A program made the translations under genes and the position numbers. Positions 7,808 to 15,575 of a stretch of DNA of 64,000 nt are shown here, one piece after another. The DNA comes from Nocardioides sp. LHD-245. Lineage in GTDB: Bacteria > Actinomycetota > Actinomycetes > Propionibacteriales > Nocardioidaceae. The notes under the pieces are model-generated. The model saw only the letters and a list, made by a program, of their open reading frames with translations, had not been told where the DNA came from and did not search any database. Position 1 is the first letter of the stretch. Every line of letters begins with the position of its first letter. Where the stretch lies: the NCBI RefSeq assembly GCF_030929495.1, contig NZ_JAVFWN010000003.1, positions 62,001 through 126,000 on the forward strand, written 5' to 3'.

Positions 7808-9306
7808 TACGGCGCGTCGCTGGGCACCTGGGCCCGTGCGGCGGCGTGCCGGCCGGCCCGCCGGCCGAAGAAGGATCCCTCGCCGAGCTGGGTGCCGGAG
7901 CAGTAGCCGGCGCCGTCCTGGGCGATATTGGAGGCGCAGGCGCCGGCGGCGTACAGGCCGGGGATGACCGAGCCGTCGGTACGACGGACCTCGCCGTCGA
8001 CGGTCGTGGCCATGCCGCCGATGGTGAAGCCGGCGTACAGCGCGACGCCCAGGGACAGGTCGAGCACCGCCCACGGGCCGGCCGTCTGCGGGGCGATCCA
8101 GTCGGGGTGCTTGTGGAAGTCGGGGTCCTCCCCGCCGGCTGCGTTCTCGTTGTAGCGGGTGACCGTCGCGACCAGCGACCCGCTCGGCATGCCGAGGCCG
8201 GCCTCCATCTCCTCGAGCGTCTCGAAGCCGTCCTTGAGGGGGACGAGCGGCATGTGGTCCTCGCCGAGGTGCTCGCTGTCGACGATGAGGTAGGCGACGG
8301 CGTCCGGCTGCTGCATCACCTGGTACGACGTCCGCGCGTGGTAGCTGTCCTCGGCGACGAACCGCTGCCCGTCGCGGTTGACGATGATCCCCTTGCAGCG
8401 CGAGGACGGCGGGTAGAAGGGCGCGGTGATGAAGGGCTCCTCCATGTGCTCCAGCGCGGCGCCGACGGACTCACCGAGGCGGATGCCCAGCCCGTCGTCG
8501 TACGTCGAGCCCAGGGTGAACAGCTTCGAGCCGAGCGCGGGGGTGTAGCGGGCGACCATGTCGGCGTTCATCACGAAGCCGCCGGCGGCGATGACCACGC
8601 CGCCGGCGCGGACCACTCCGTGTCGCTCGAAGGAGCGCCAGCCCACGCCCACGACAGCGTCCCCGTCGACGACGAGGTTGCTCGCGCCGGTCTCGTAGCG
8701 GACCTCGACGCCCGCCTTCTCGCACTGCTCGCGCAGCAGGTCCATCACGATCCGGGTGCCCTCGGTGTCGCCCGGGACCGGCACCTTGTGGCCGCGGGGC
8801 GCGGGCGCGACCTGCTCGCGGAACGGCCAGACCTTCTCGTTGCCGGTGAACATCAGCCCCTCCGTGCCGGGCTGGATCACCGCCTTGCCCGGGAAGTACG
8901 AGCGCTCGAACTCGAAGCCGAGCTCCTCGAGCCAGTCGAAGTGGGCGACGGAGCCCTCGCAGTAGGCGCGGATCTTGTCCTCGTCCGGGTCCTTCGTGCT
9001 CGCCATCAGGTAGCCGACCATCGCCTCGACCGAGTCGTCGTGGCCGGTGGCCCGCTGCACCGCCGTACCGCCGCCGAGGTAGAAGTGCCCGCCGGACATG
9101 GACGAGGTGCCGCCGTGGACGGCGGCCTTCTCCAGCAGCAGCGCCCGGGCACCGGTCCGGGCGGCCTCGAGCGCCGCGCAGCCGCCGGCGATGCCGAAGC
9201 CGACCACCACCACGTCGTAGCGCTCGGCGTCGTCGGTCAGCACGGTCGCCGGGAGCGCTTCGGGAATGGCCAGGCCGGCCGGGACGTTGATGCTCGCAGA
9301 TGTCAC
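7807..9306 (-). CDS. FAD-dependent 3-ketosteroid dehydrogenase-like oxidoreductase
   Basis: 499-aa flavoprotein of the fumarate reductase/3-oxosteroid 1-dehydrogenase family. N-terminal FAD-binding Rossmann motif VVVGFGIAGGCAALEAARTG (residues 34-53), acidic ribose-binding residue in LLLEKA, then the family motif GGTSSMSGG. A Gly-rich C-terminal segment (LYAAGACASNIAQDGAGYCSG) closes the FAD site. GTG start at 9306, shortly downstream of a perfect KstR-type operator (9318-9331), which supports a role in steroid or related ring catabolism. The exact substrate is not determined. No other sterol gene is in the window. Divergent from the antiporter and convergent with the HtaA gene. Confidence 0.85.
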   Translation of the reverse strand: MTSASINVPAGLAIPEALPATVLTDDAERYDVVVVGFGIAGGCAALEAARTGARALLLEKAAVHGGTSSMSGGHFYLGGGTAVQRATGHDDSVEAMVGYLMASTKDPDEDKIRAYCEGSVAHFDWLEELGFEFERSYFPGKAVIQPGTEGLMFTGNEKVWPFREQVAPAPRGHKVPVPGDTEGTRIVMDLLREQCEKAGVEVRYETGASNLVVDGDAVVGVGWRSFERHGVVRAGGVVIAAGGFVMNADMVARYTPALGSKLFTLGSTYDDGLGIRLGESVGAALEHMEEPFITAPFYPPSSRCKGIIVNRDGQRFVAEDSYHARTSYQVMQQPDAVAYLIVDSEHLGEDHMPLVPLKDGFETLEEMEAGLGMPSGSLVATVTRYNENAAGGEDPDFHKHPDWIAPQTAGPWAVLDLSLGVALYAGFTIGGMATTVDGEVRRTDGSVIPGLYAAGACASNIAQDGAGYCSGTQLGEGSFFGRRAGRHAAARAQVPSDAP

Positions 9307-9317
9307 GCCCTGAAATC

Positions 9318-9331
9318 TAGAACATGTTCTA
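9318..9331. promoter_or_regulatory. KstR-type operator
   Basis: TAGAACATGTTCTA is a perfect 14-bp palindrome fitting the published KstR motif TnnAACnnGTTnnA. It lies 12 bp upstream of the GTG start of the steroid-dehydrogenase-like gene, so a TetR-family KstR would block its transcription. The divergent antiporter starts at 9380 and might also be affected. Confidence 0.75.
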
Positions 9332-9379
9332 CCGATAGACTAGGGCCCCGCCACCCGACGAGAGCCGAGTGCCAACTAC

Positions 9380-10873
9380 ATGTCCTTCGACGTCCACCAG
9401 CTCGACACGTTCCTGCTGATCGGCGCCGGGGTCACCTTCCTGGCCGTGCTGGCCGTGCGGATGTCGTCCGGGGTCGGGCTCCCCAGCCTGCTCGTCTATC
9501 TGCTCATGGGCGTGGCCCTCGGCGAGTCCGGGCTGGGCATCGGCTTCGAGGACGCCCAGCTCGCGCACGCGATCGGGTTCGGTGCCCTCGCGGTGATCCT
9601 CGCCGAAGGTGGTCTCACGACCAACTGGCGCGATGCCCGCCCGGCGATGCGGATGGGCGTGTCCCTGGCGACCCTCGGCGTGGTCGTCTCGATCGCCGTG
9701 GTCGCCGTCGGTGCGCATTTCCTCCTCGGGCTCTCCTGGCAGCTCGCCATCCTGCTCGGCGCCGTCTGCTCGCCGACCGACGCCGCGGCCGTCTTCTCGG
9801 TGCTGCGTGTCGTCCCGCTCCCCAAGCGGATCACCGGCACGCTGGAGGCCGAGTCCGGGCTCAACGACGCGCCGACGGTCGTCCTCGTCACCCTGGTGTC
9901 GTCCGGTGCCGTCGGCGAGTACGGCCTGCTCGGCACGACCGGGATCGTCCTCTACGAGCTCGTCGCAGGCGTCGCCTTCGGTCTCGCGGCGGGCTTCGGC
10001 GGCGCCTGGGTGATGCGGCGCGTGGCGCTGCCGTCGTCCGGCCTCTACCCGATCGCGGTGCTCTGCCTGACGCTCATCGGCTACGGCGCCGCGGCCGCCG
10101 TGCACGCCAGCGGGTTCGCCGCCGTGTACGTCGCCGCGCTCGTCCTGGGCAACGCCGACCTGCCGCACCGCGCGGCCACCCGGTCGTTCGTGGAGGGCCT
10201 GGCCTGGCTGGCCCAGATCGGGCTGTTCGTCATGCTCGGTCTCCTGCTCTCTCCCGGGCGCCTCTCCTGGGAGACCATCGGCATGGCCGTGGTGGCCGGC
10301 ACCCTCCTCACCTTCGTCGCCCGGCCGCTCTCGGTGGTGGTCAGCTCCGTCGTCCGGCCGATGAGATGGGCGGAGCTGGCGTTCCTCTCCTGGGCTGGCC
10401 TGCGGGGGGCGGTGCCCATCGTCCTCGCCACCATCCCGCTCGCCGAGGGCGTCGACGGCGCGACCCGGCTCTTCGACATCGTCTTCGTCCTCGTCGTCCT
10501 CGACACCCTGATCACCGCGCCCTCCTTGCCCCTCACCGCCCGACTGCTGCGGGTCGCGCGGCGCTCGGAGCCGCGTGGCATCGAGGTCGAGGCCGCCCCG
10601 CTCGAACGGGTCGCCGCCGACCTCCTCCAGATCACGATCAGCCCGACGTCCCGGCTGCACGGTGTCGAAGTGGGCGAGCTGCGACTGCCGGTCGGCGCCA
10701 ACGTGTCGATGATCGTGCGGGAGGGGCACACGATGGTGCCGGAGCGTCGTACCGTCCTGCGACACGGCGACGACCTCATCGTGGTCACCCCCCGCAAGCT
10801 GCGAGAGGCCACCGAGCGGCGGCTGCGCCAGGTCAGCGACGGTGGCCGTCTCGCGCAGTGGCTCGAGGACTGA
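9380..10873 (+). CDS. CPA-type K+(Na+)/H+ antiporter with C-terminal TrkA_C domain
   Basis: 497-aa integral membrane protein. About 12 hydrophobic helices span residues 10-385 with Na+/H+ exchanger features: GGLTTNWRDARP near residue 79 and GAVCSPTDAAAVFSVL near residue 130, followed by ESGLNDAPTVVLV near 158 (the Asp-bearing ion-binding helices). A soluble C-terminal domain from about residue 405 (VAADLLQITISPTSRLHG...VTPRK) is a TrkA_C/RCK_C regulatory domain, as in NhaP2/CvrA-type potassium/proton antiporters. Expected to export K+ or Na+ for protons and help pH or volume control. Monocistronic, ending in the family C hairpin. Ion specificity cannot be read from sequence. Confidence 0.9.
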   Translation: MSFDVHQLDTFLLIGAGVTFLAVLAVRMSSGVGLPSLLVYLLMGVALGESGLGIGFEDAQLAHAIGFGALAVILAEGGLTTNWRDARPAMRMGVSLATLGVVVSIAVVAVGAHFLLGLSWQLAILLGAVCSPTDAAAVFSVLRVVPLPKRITGTLEAESGLNDAPTVVLVTLVSSGAVGEYGLLGTTGIVLYELVAGVAFGLAAGFGGAWVMRRVALPSSGLYPIAVLCLTLIGYGAAAAVHASGFAAVYVAALVLGNADLPHRAATRSFVEGLAWLAQIGLFVMLGLLLSPGRLSWETIGMAVVAGTLLTFVARPLSVVVSSVVRPMRWAELAFLSWAGLRGAVPIVLATIPLAEGVDGATRLFDIVFVLVVLDTLITAPSLPLTARLLRVARRSEPRGIEVEAAPLERVAADLLQITISPTSRLHGVEVGELRLPVGANVSMIVREGHTMVPERRTVLRHGDDLIVVTPRKLREATERRLRQVSDGGRLAQWLED

Positions 10874-10875
10874 CC

Positions 10876-10942
10876 GCCGACCCGTCGCATCTGAACCTGC
10901 TGAGAGCGCCGACCCGGCGCGTTCGAACGCGCCGGGTCGGCG
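10876..10942. repeat. family C copy 2: degenerate repeat plus perfect 36-bp palindrome
   Basis: A degenerate copy of the 7.74-kb direct repeat (10876-10896, GCCGACCCGTCGCATCTGAA then C) is followed by a perfect 36-bp palindrome at 10907-10942 with half-arm CGCCGACCCGGCGCGTTC. It lies between convergent genes, 3 bp after the antiporter stop and 9 bp before the LytR_C stop. It is a likely bidirectional terminator. Confidence 0.8.
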
Positions 10943-10951
10943 CGCACGGGG

Positions 10952-11497
10952 TCAGGACACGTCGTCGGGCCCGCTGCTCAGCGGCGGCATGCAGACGTGG
11001 GCGTCGCTGCGGGCGGTCACCGTCGGGTTGCCCTCCACGACGCCCTTGAAGCGCTTGCCGACGACGATCGTCACGCCGGGGTAGCCGGAGGGCTGGTCGA
11101 CGACGTCGACGTCGGGGCCGAGGTACGACGCCAGCAGCAGTGCGGCGGGATCGTCGGGGTCCGCGGACCACACCTGGGCCGCGACCGGCCCGTCCGGGTC
11201 GACATCGCCGAGATCACCCTGGACGAACCCGAAGCCGGCCAGCTTGTCCATGGTGTCGCCGGCCAGGCCGTTGGCGCCGCCGCCGTTGAGCACGGTCACC
11301 ATCACCTGCGGGGGCGCGACGTCGTCGCCCTCGGGGACCAGGGTGTCGGTGCAGGGGGCCGCCTCGACCTTCTCGGGGAACGGCTCGGTCACCCGGGACC
11401 AGCCCCAGGCGGTCCCGGCGACGAACACGACCGCCAGCGCACCCATGGTGACGGCCGAGCGGCTGCCCGCCTTGACGTCGAGACCCTCGGACACCAC
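10952..11497 (-). CDS. LytR_C domain membrane-anchored protein
   Basis: 181-aa protein from GTG at 11497 (VVSEGLDVKAGSRSA), overlapping the stop of the upstream 98-aa gene by one base. One transmembrane segment (about residues 15-33, VTMGALAVVFVAGTAWGW) is followed by an extracytoplasmic domain starting near residue 58 with VMVTVLNGGGANGLAGDTMDKL, the LytR C-terminal domain pattern (LNGxGxxGLA). In full-length proteins this domain accompanies the LytR-CpsA-Psr catalytic domain, which is absent here. Stand-alone LytR_C proteins are common in actinobacteria, with a presumed cell-wall role. Probably co-transcribed with the gene upstream. Confidence 0.85.
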   Translation of the reverse strand: MVSEGLDVKAGSRSAVTMGALAVVFVAGTAWGWSRVTEPFPEKVEAAPCTDTLVPEGDDVAPPQVMVTVLNGGGANGLAGDTMDKLAGFGFVQGDLGDVDPDGPVAAQVWSADPDDPAALLLASYLGPDVDVVDQPSGYPGVTIVVGKRFKGVVEGNPTVTARSDAHVCMPPLSSGPDDVS

Positions 11498-11793
11498 TAG
11501 CCCTCCATCCGGATCACGCGTGCATGCAGGACATGCCGCTGCTGGAGCGCGGCGCGCAGGGCGCGGTGCAGCCCGTCCTCGAGGTAGTAGTCGCCGCGCC
11601 AGAGCACGACGTGAGCGAAGAGGTCGCCGAAGAAGGTCGAGTCCTCGTCGAGCAGGGACGACAGCTGCAAGGTGTCCTTGGTCGTGACCAGCTGGTCCAG
11701 CCGGACCTGGCGCGGGGGCACGGCAGCCCACCCCTTGGAGGTGAGGCCGTGGTCGGGGTAGGGACGCCCGACCCCCACACGCTTGAAGATCAC
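11497..11793 (-). CDS. conserved small protein annotated elsewhere as VapB-like
   Basis: 98-aa protein taken from the GTG at 11793 (VIFKRVGVGRPYPDHGL). The open frame extends to 11835 but that extension enters the 11825-11914 palindrome, so the shorter start is preferred. Conserved-looking blocks are GRPYPDHGL, PPRQVRLDQLVTTKDTLQL, DSTFFGDLFAHVV and YLEDGLHRALRAALQQRHVLHARV. From memory, homologues are widespread in actinobacteria and sometimes labelled VapB-family antitoxin, but no PIN toxin gene is adjacent, so that label is doubtful. Its stop overlaps the GTG of the LytR_C gene. Function unknown. Confidence 0.75.
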   Translation of the reverse strand: MIFKRVGVGRPYPDHGLTSKGWAAVPPRQVRLDQLVTTKDTLQLSSLLDEDSTFFGDLFAHVVLWRGDYYLEDGLHRALRAALQQRHVLHARVIRMEG

Positions 11794-11824
11794 GGCTTCG
11801 GAGTCTACGGGCTGGGCGGTACGT

Positions 11825-11914
11825 GGTTTCATCACGGGATGTAGGCGAAGGGTCGCATCTGTAGTGGAGCTCCGCTACAGATGCTCGGATTCGGCTACAT
11901 CCCGTGATGAAACC
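11825..11914. repeat. 90-bp nested palindrome, family A copy 1
   Basis: Outer arms 11825-11849 and 11890-11914 are complementary at 24 of 25 positions (left arm begins GGTTTCATCACGGGATGTAG). An independent inner hairpin, 11854-11883, begins GCATCTGTAG and ends CTACAGATGC with only its centre imperfect. It lies between divergent genes (VapB-like and HerA-like), so it is not a terminator. The outer arm is shared with 27046-27133. Confidence 0.85.
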
Positions 11915-11941
11915 GGCTCCCCAGACGCCTAGAGTTCCCGC

Positions 11942-13594
11942 ATGACCGAGGAGCAGACGTCCACTCCCGACGCAGCACCCGCCGCCGCGCCCGACCCGCC
12001 CGCCGCGCCCGCCGCGCCTGCCGCGGCCCCGACACCCGGGCCGACCGACCCCATCGAGGAGGCGATCGCTCCCGGCTACGCCTTCGAGGGCCCCGCGCTC
12101 GAGCTGGGCGGCCTGATGACCGGACCCGACCGGCTGTCCGGCAGCACCATCCGGATCCCGCTCGCCATGCTGAACCGCCACGGCCTGGTGGCCGGCGCCA
12201 CCGGCACCGGCAAGACGAAGACGCTGCAGCTGATGGCCGAGCAGCTCAGCGCCGCCGGTGTCCCCGTCTTCGCCGCCGACATCAAGGGCGACCTGTCCGG
12301 CATCGCCACGGCGGGCGAGGCCAACGACAAGCTCCTCGCCCGCACGAAGTCCGTCGGGCAGGACTGGACGGCGACCGCCTTCCCGGTGGAGTACTACGCG
12401 CTCGGCGGTCAGGGCATCGGCATCCCGATCCGGGTGACCGTCTCGTCCTTCGGGCCGATCCTGCTCAGCCGGGTGCTCGGACTCAACGACACCCAGGAGT
12501 CCAGCCTCGGCCTGGTGTTCCACTACGCCGACAAGCAGGGTCTGCCGCTGCTCGACCTGCAGGACCTCCGGGCGGTGGTCCAGCACCTGACCAGCCCTGA
12601 GGGCAAGCCGGACCTCAAGGAGCTCGGCGGCCTTTCCTCGGCCACGGCCGGGGTGATCCTGCGCGAGCTGATCGGGTTCGCCGACCAGGGCGCCGAGGCG
12701 TTCTTCGGCGAGCCGGAGTTCGACTCCGCCGACCTGCTGCAGCAGGCCGCCGACGGTCGCGGCCTGGTCAACCTGGTCGAGCTGCCCAACCTGCAGGACC
12801 GCCCGGCGATCTTCTCGACCTTCCTGATGTGGCTGCTGGCCGACCTTTTCCACGACCTCCCCGAGGTCGGCGACATCGACCAGCCCAAGCTGGTGTTCTT
12901 CTTCGACGAGGCCCACCTGCTGTTCAAGGACGCGTCGAAGCCGTTCCTCGAGCAGATCGCGCAGACCGTCCGGCTGATCCGGTCCAAGGGCGTCGGCGTC
13001 TTCTTCGTGACGCAGAGCCCGACCGACGTACCCGACGACGTGCTCGCCCAGCTCGGGTCCCGCATCCAGCACCAGCTGCGCGCCCACACGCCCAACGACG
13101 CCAAGGCGCTCAAGGCGACCGTCAACACCTACCCGCGCAGCGCGTACGCCGATCTCGGCGAGGTGATCACCACGCTCGGCATCGGCGAGGCGATCGTCAC
13201 GGTCATGGGCGAGAAGGGCGCTCCGACGCCGGTCGCCTGGACCCGGCTGCGCGCGCCCGAGTCGCTGATGGCGCCGAGCAGCGCGGCGTCGATGGAGGCG
13301 ACCGTCGCGGCCAGCCCGCGGCAGGCGAAGTACGCCGAGGTCGTCGACCGCGAGTCGGCCCGCGAGATCCTCGCCAAGAAGCTCGAGGAGGGCGCGCAGG
13401 CCGAGGCCGACGAGAAGGCGGAGAAGCCCGCGGCCAAGGGCAAGCCCGCGCCGAAGGCCAAGAAGGACGACGGCAACGCGGCCGGCGAGATCGTCAAGGA
13501 CGTCGTGAAGTCGTCCGCGTTCAAGCAGTTCATGCGCACCGCGGCCGCCGAGATCGCCCGCGGCATGTTCGGCACCGCGCGCCGACGCAGGTAG
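11942..13594 (+). CDS. HerA-like (DUF853) ATPase
   Basis: 550-aa protein. A Pro/Ala-rich N-terminal linker (about 1-45) precedes a helicase HerA-like ATPase core: Walker A GATGTGKT near residue 85, a following VFAADIKGDLSGI strand typical of DUF853/YjgR proteins, and Walker B LVFFFDEAHLLF near residue 318. A conserved RSKGVGVFFVTQSPTDVPDDVLAQLGSR block contains the sensor Gln/Arg-finger region. The C-terminus (about 460-550) is a Lys/Ala/Glu-rich linker then an amphipathic helix ending RRR. The family resembles DNA-translocating FtsK/HerA ATPases, but cellular function is not established. Strong hairpin terminator just downstream. Confidence 0.88.
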   Translation: MTEEQTSTPDAAPAAAPDPPAAPAAPAAAPTPGPTDPIEEAIAPGYAFEGPALELGGLMTGPDRLSGSTIRIPLAMLNRHGLVAGATGTGKTKTLQLMAEQLSAAGVPVFAADIKGDLSGIATAGEANDKLLARTKSVGQDWTATAFPVEYYALGGQGIGIPIRVTVSSFGPILLSRVLGLNDTQESSLGLVFHYADKQGLPLLDLQDLRAVVQHLTSPEGKPDLKELGGLSSATAGVILRELIGFADQGAEAFFGEPEFDSADLLQQAADGRGLVNLVELPNLQDRPAIFSTFLMWLLADLFHDLPEVGDIDQPKLVFFFDEAHLLFKDASKPFLEQIAQTVRLIRSKGVGVFFVTQSPTDVPDDVLAQLGSRIQHQLRAHTPNDAKALKATVNTYPRSAYADLGEVITTLGIGEAIVTVMGEKGAPTPVAWTRLRAPESLMAPSSAASMEATVAASPRQAKYAEVVDRESAREILAKKLEEGAQAEADEKAEKPAAKGKPAPKAKKDDGNAAGEIVKDVVKSSAFKQFMRTAAAEIARGMFGTARRRR

Positions 13595-13621
13595 GCACGG
13601 GGGCACGCACCCTTCGCACAC

Positions 13622-13663
13622 CACCGCCGGGCCGCTCCTGCGTGAGGAGCCGGCCCGGCGGTG
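13622..13663 (+). terminator. hairpin terminator of the HerA-like gene
   Basis: CACCGCCGGGCC-G-CTCCT pairs with AGGAG-CCGGCCCGGCGGTG around a GCGTG loop, with a single bulged base. It lies 28 bp after the stop codon and before the convergent small gene ending at 13695. There is no U-run, as is usual in high-GC actinobacteria. Confidence 0.7.
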
Positions 13664-13694
13664 CGGGGGCGGGGCGGTCTCGGTCGAGCAATCG

Positions 13695-13910
13695 TCAGGC
13701 GGTCCAGCGGATGGCGTCGTCGACGAAGTCGGCGAGCTGGTTCACGCCCCTCAGGTCGGTGCGCTCGTCCATCAGGCGCGAGAGCCCCTGGGCGTGCCGG
13801 CTGCGGAGGGCGGAGCGGCGGACGACGGAGCGGTCGACGGGGTCGAGGTCTTCGACGGACGTGAGGTGACGCCCTGCGGTCTGGGTCTGGGGAGAGGTCG
13901 TCTTCTTCAT
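13695..13910 (-). CDS. small hypothetical protein
   Basis: 71-aa protein from ATG at 13910 (MKKTTSPQTQTAGRHLTSVEDL). The frame is open for 28 further codons upstream, but that part is Arg/Pro-rich and has no family look. Composition is hydrophilic with a Lys/Thr-rich start and a mixed-charge helical remainder (VDRSVVRRSALRSRHAQGLSRLMDERTDL). There is no signal peptide or membrane helix. A GGGGAC stretch just before the ATG is a poor ribosome site. Not recognised. It is retained because codon pattern and a clean start fit a real gene. Confidence 0.5.
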   Translation of the reverse strand: MKKTTSPQTQTAGRHLTSVEDLDPVDRSVVRRSALRSRHAQGLSRLMDERTDLRGVNQLADFVDDAIRWTA

Positions 13911-14012
13911 GTCCCCAAGCCTGCGCGGTGGAGGTTTCGGACGTTCGGCGTCGCGGTTACGAGACGGTGACCCGGGGTGTGAGCCCCGCGACACTCTTCG
14001 CGGCTCGAGCGC

Positions 14013-14294
14013 TCAGGCGCCGTCGATCCCGTTGAGCAGCAGGAAGAACCCGACGATGCCGACGAGCGCGCCGACGACGCCGAGGCCGGCGCCGAGCAGG
14101 AGGCGCTGCCGCGTCGGGCGCTCCCGGTCGAGCAGAGCCCGACCGAGCAGCGCTCCCGCGGCCGTGGTCAACAGCACCTGCACCGGGACGACGAGGTTCT
14201 CGCCGGAGTCGGAGCCGTCGAGGACCAGCGCGCCCAGCGGCAGCGCCACGCAGCCGACGACGACCAGGGCGGCGAACAGAGGCAGGATCCGCAC
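14013..14294 (-). CDS. small three-helix membrane protein
   Basis: 93-aa membrane protein from GTG at 14294. Three hydrophobic segments are visible: residues 2-26 (RILPLFAALVVVGCVALPLG...), 35-52 (VVPVQVLLTTAAGALLG) and 65-90 (LLLGAGLGVVGALVGIVGFFLLL), separated by charged loops (LLDRERPTRQR). It starts 4 bp after the stop of the corrinoid-binding-like gene and is probably co-transcribed with it. It might be a membrane partner of that protein, but it looks too small for a transporter permease. Not assigned to a known family. Confidence 0.65.
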   Translation of the reverse strand: MRILPLFAALVVVGCVALPLGALVLDGSDSGENLVVPVQVLLTTAAGALLGRALLDRERPTRQRLLLGAGLGVVGALVGIVGFFLLLNGIDGA

Positions 14295-14298
14295 GGCG

Positions 14299-15042
14299 TC
14301 AGGATGACAGCACGTCGTACGCCTCGACCATCGCCGGGCCGTACCAGGTGAGCAGCCGGCCCGACACCAGCCGGGTCGGGACCCTCGTGAACGCCTCCGG
14401 GCCGTCGTCGGCGGTGAACACGTACGGCTCGTCCGGCAGCAGCACCAGATCGAGGTCCGCCGTGTCCAGGTCGGCCAGCTCGACGTGCGGGTACCTGTCG
14501 TCGCCGTCGTCGTAGGCGTTGGTCCAGCCGAGCCGGCGCAGCAGGTCGCCGGTGTAGGTGCGGGGGCCGACGACCATCCACGGGTCGCGCCACACGGGGA
14601 CGGCGACCCGGCCGCGTGGTGCCGGCGGCGGACCCGCCCAGCAGGCCCGCGCGCGGACCAGCCACGGGGGCGCGGCGAGGCCGAGCGCCTCGTCGTACAG
14701 ACGGGCCAGCGAGGTGAGCGCCTGCGGCACGGTCTCGATGGCGGTGACCCAGACGGGCACGCCGGCGGCACGGAGGCGGCGCACGTCGAGCTCGCGGTTC
14801 TCCTCCTGGTTGGCGACGACGAGGTCCGGGGCGAGGGCCCGGATCGCGCCGAGGTCGGGGTTCTTGGTGCCCCGCACCCGGGCGACGGTGAGCTCGGCGG
14901 GGTGGGTGCACCAGTCGGTGGCCCCGACGAGGAGGTCGGGCACGTCGGTCGCGAGCGCCTCGGTGATCGACGGGACCAGGGAGACGATCCGGGTCGCGGG
15001 TCCGGGCAGCGGCAGCGCGTGCCCGAGGTCGTCGGTGGTCAC
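14299..15042 (-). CDS. BtuF-like helical-backbone metal/corrinoid receptor without signal peptide
   Basis: 247-aa protein from GTG at 15042 (VTTDDLGHALPLPGPATRIVSLVPSITEAL). The RIVSLVPSITE and VGATDWCTHPAE blocks, the DLVVANQEENRE segment and the late RLGWTNAY region are characteristic of class III periplasmic binding proteins (BtuF/FhuD-like helical-backbone receptors). Unlike true uptake receptors it has no signal peptide or lipobox, so it is predicted cytoplasmic. No BtuC/BtuD genes adjoin it. Such cytosolic homologues are often labelled cobalamin-binding protein, but ligand and role are unproven. It forms a pair with the small membrane protein downstream and is divergent from the YrdB-like gene. 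Confidence 0.8.
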   Translation of the reverse strand: MTTDDLGHALPLPGPATRIVSLVPSITEALATDVPDLLVGATDWCTHPAELTVARVRGTKNPDLGAIRALAPDLVVANQEENRELDVRRLRAAGVPVWVTAIETVPQALTSLARLYDEALGLAAPPWLVRARACWAGPPPAPRGRVAVPVWRDPWMVVGPRTYTGDLLRRLGWTNAYDDGDDRYPHVELADLDTADLDLVLLPDEPYVFTADDGPEAFTRVPTRLVSGRLLTWYGPAMVEAYDVLSS

Positions 15043-15059
15043 CGGCCTATCATCCCCCC

Positions 15060-15407
15060 GTGAGCGCGATCCTCGGGTGGGCGGTCCTGGCACTGGTGTT
15101 CGTCGACGAGCTGCTGGCCGTGGCCGCCTTCGGCATCTGGGGCTGGGACCACGACCCGCGCCGGCTGCTCGTCTGGGTGCTCCCGATCGTCGCGATGGCG
15201 GTGTGGTTCTGCTTCGCGTCCCCGAAGGCGCCGTACGGCGGCCCGCTGGTGCGCCCGCTCGCCAAGGTCCTCGTCTTCGGCCTCGCCTGCCTGGCGCTGT
15301 GGGACGCCGGGCAGCAGGACTGGGCGATCGCCCTGCTCGTCTTCTCGGTGGTCGTGAACGGGCTCGCGCAACTGCCCAGCATCCGGGTCCTCGTCGACGA
15401 GCGGTAG
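15060..15407 (+). CDS. YrdB/DUF2568 family membrane protein
   Basis: 115-aa integral membrane protein, GTG start at 15060. Four hydrophobic helices: residues 4-26, 36-52, 66-80 and 86-105. The pattern WDHDPRRLLVWVLPIVAMAVWFCFASPKAP is typical of DUF2568 (YrdB-like) proteins, which have four transmembrane helices and unknown function. It is divergent from the corrinoid-binding-like gene (17-bp gap) and its stop codon lies within the left arm of the 15405-15570 inverted repeat. Confidence 0.75.
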   Translation: MSAILGWAVLALVFVDELLAVAAFGIWGWDHDPRRLLVWVLPIVAMAVWFCFASPKAPYGGPLVRPLAKVLVFGLACLALWDAGQQDWAIALLVFSVVVNGLAQLPSIRVLVDER

Positions 15408-15570
15408 TGGGCATCTCCGGAACTTCTTCGGGTGTCCCGCACCCCGAGCACGCACCTCGCGGCGTTGCAGACGCTCGCGAGACGACCCGGTATGGCGTCG
15501 CGCCTGCGCCTTGCGATGCACGCACTCGGTGCACGGGCCACTCCCGAACAACTTCCGGAGATGACCACTA
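15405..15570. repeat. 166-bp imperfect inverted repeat, family F
   Basis: The outer 28 bp match at 25 of 28 positions: left arm from 15405 begins TAGTGGGCATCTCCGGAA, and the right arm ends at 15570 with complement TAGTGGTCATCTCCGGAA. Complementarity decays inward. It occupies nearly all of the convergent interval between the YrdB-like gene and the DUF480-methyltransferase gene, touching the first stop codon. It could act as a bidirectional terminator or be a decayed palindromic mobile element. Confidence 0.7.
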
Positions 15571-15575
15571 GCGCG

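Noticed and set aside
11497..11793. VapBC toxin-antitoxin locus
   Set aside because: Only the VapB-like small protein is present. No PIN-domain toxin gene adjoins it, and the LytR_C gene next to it is unrelated.
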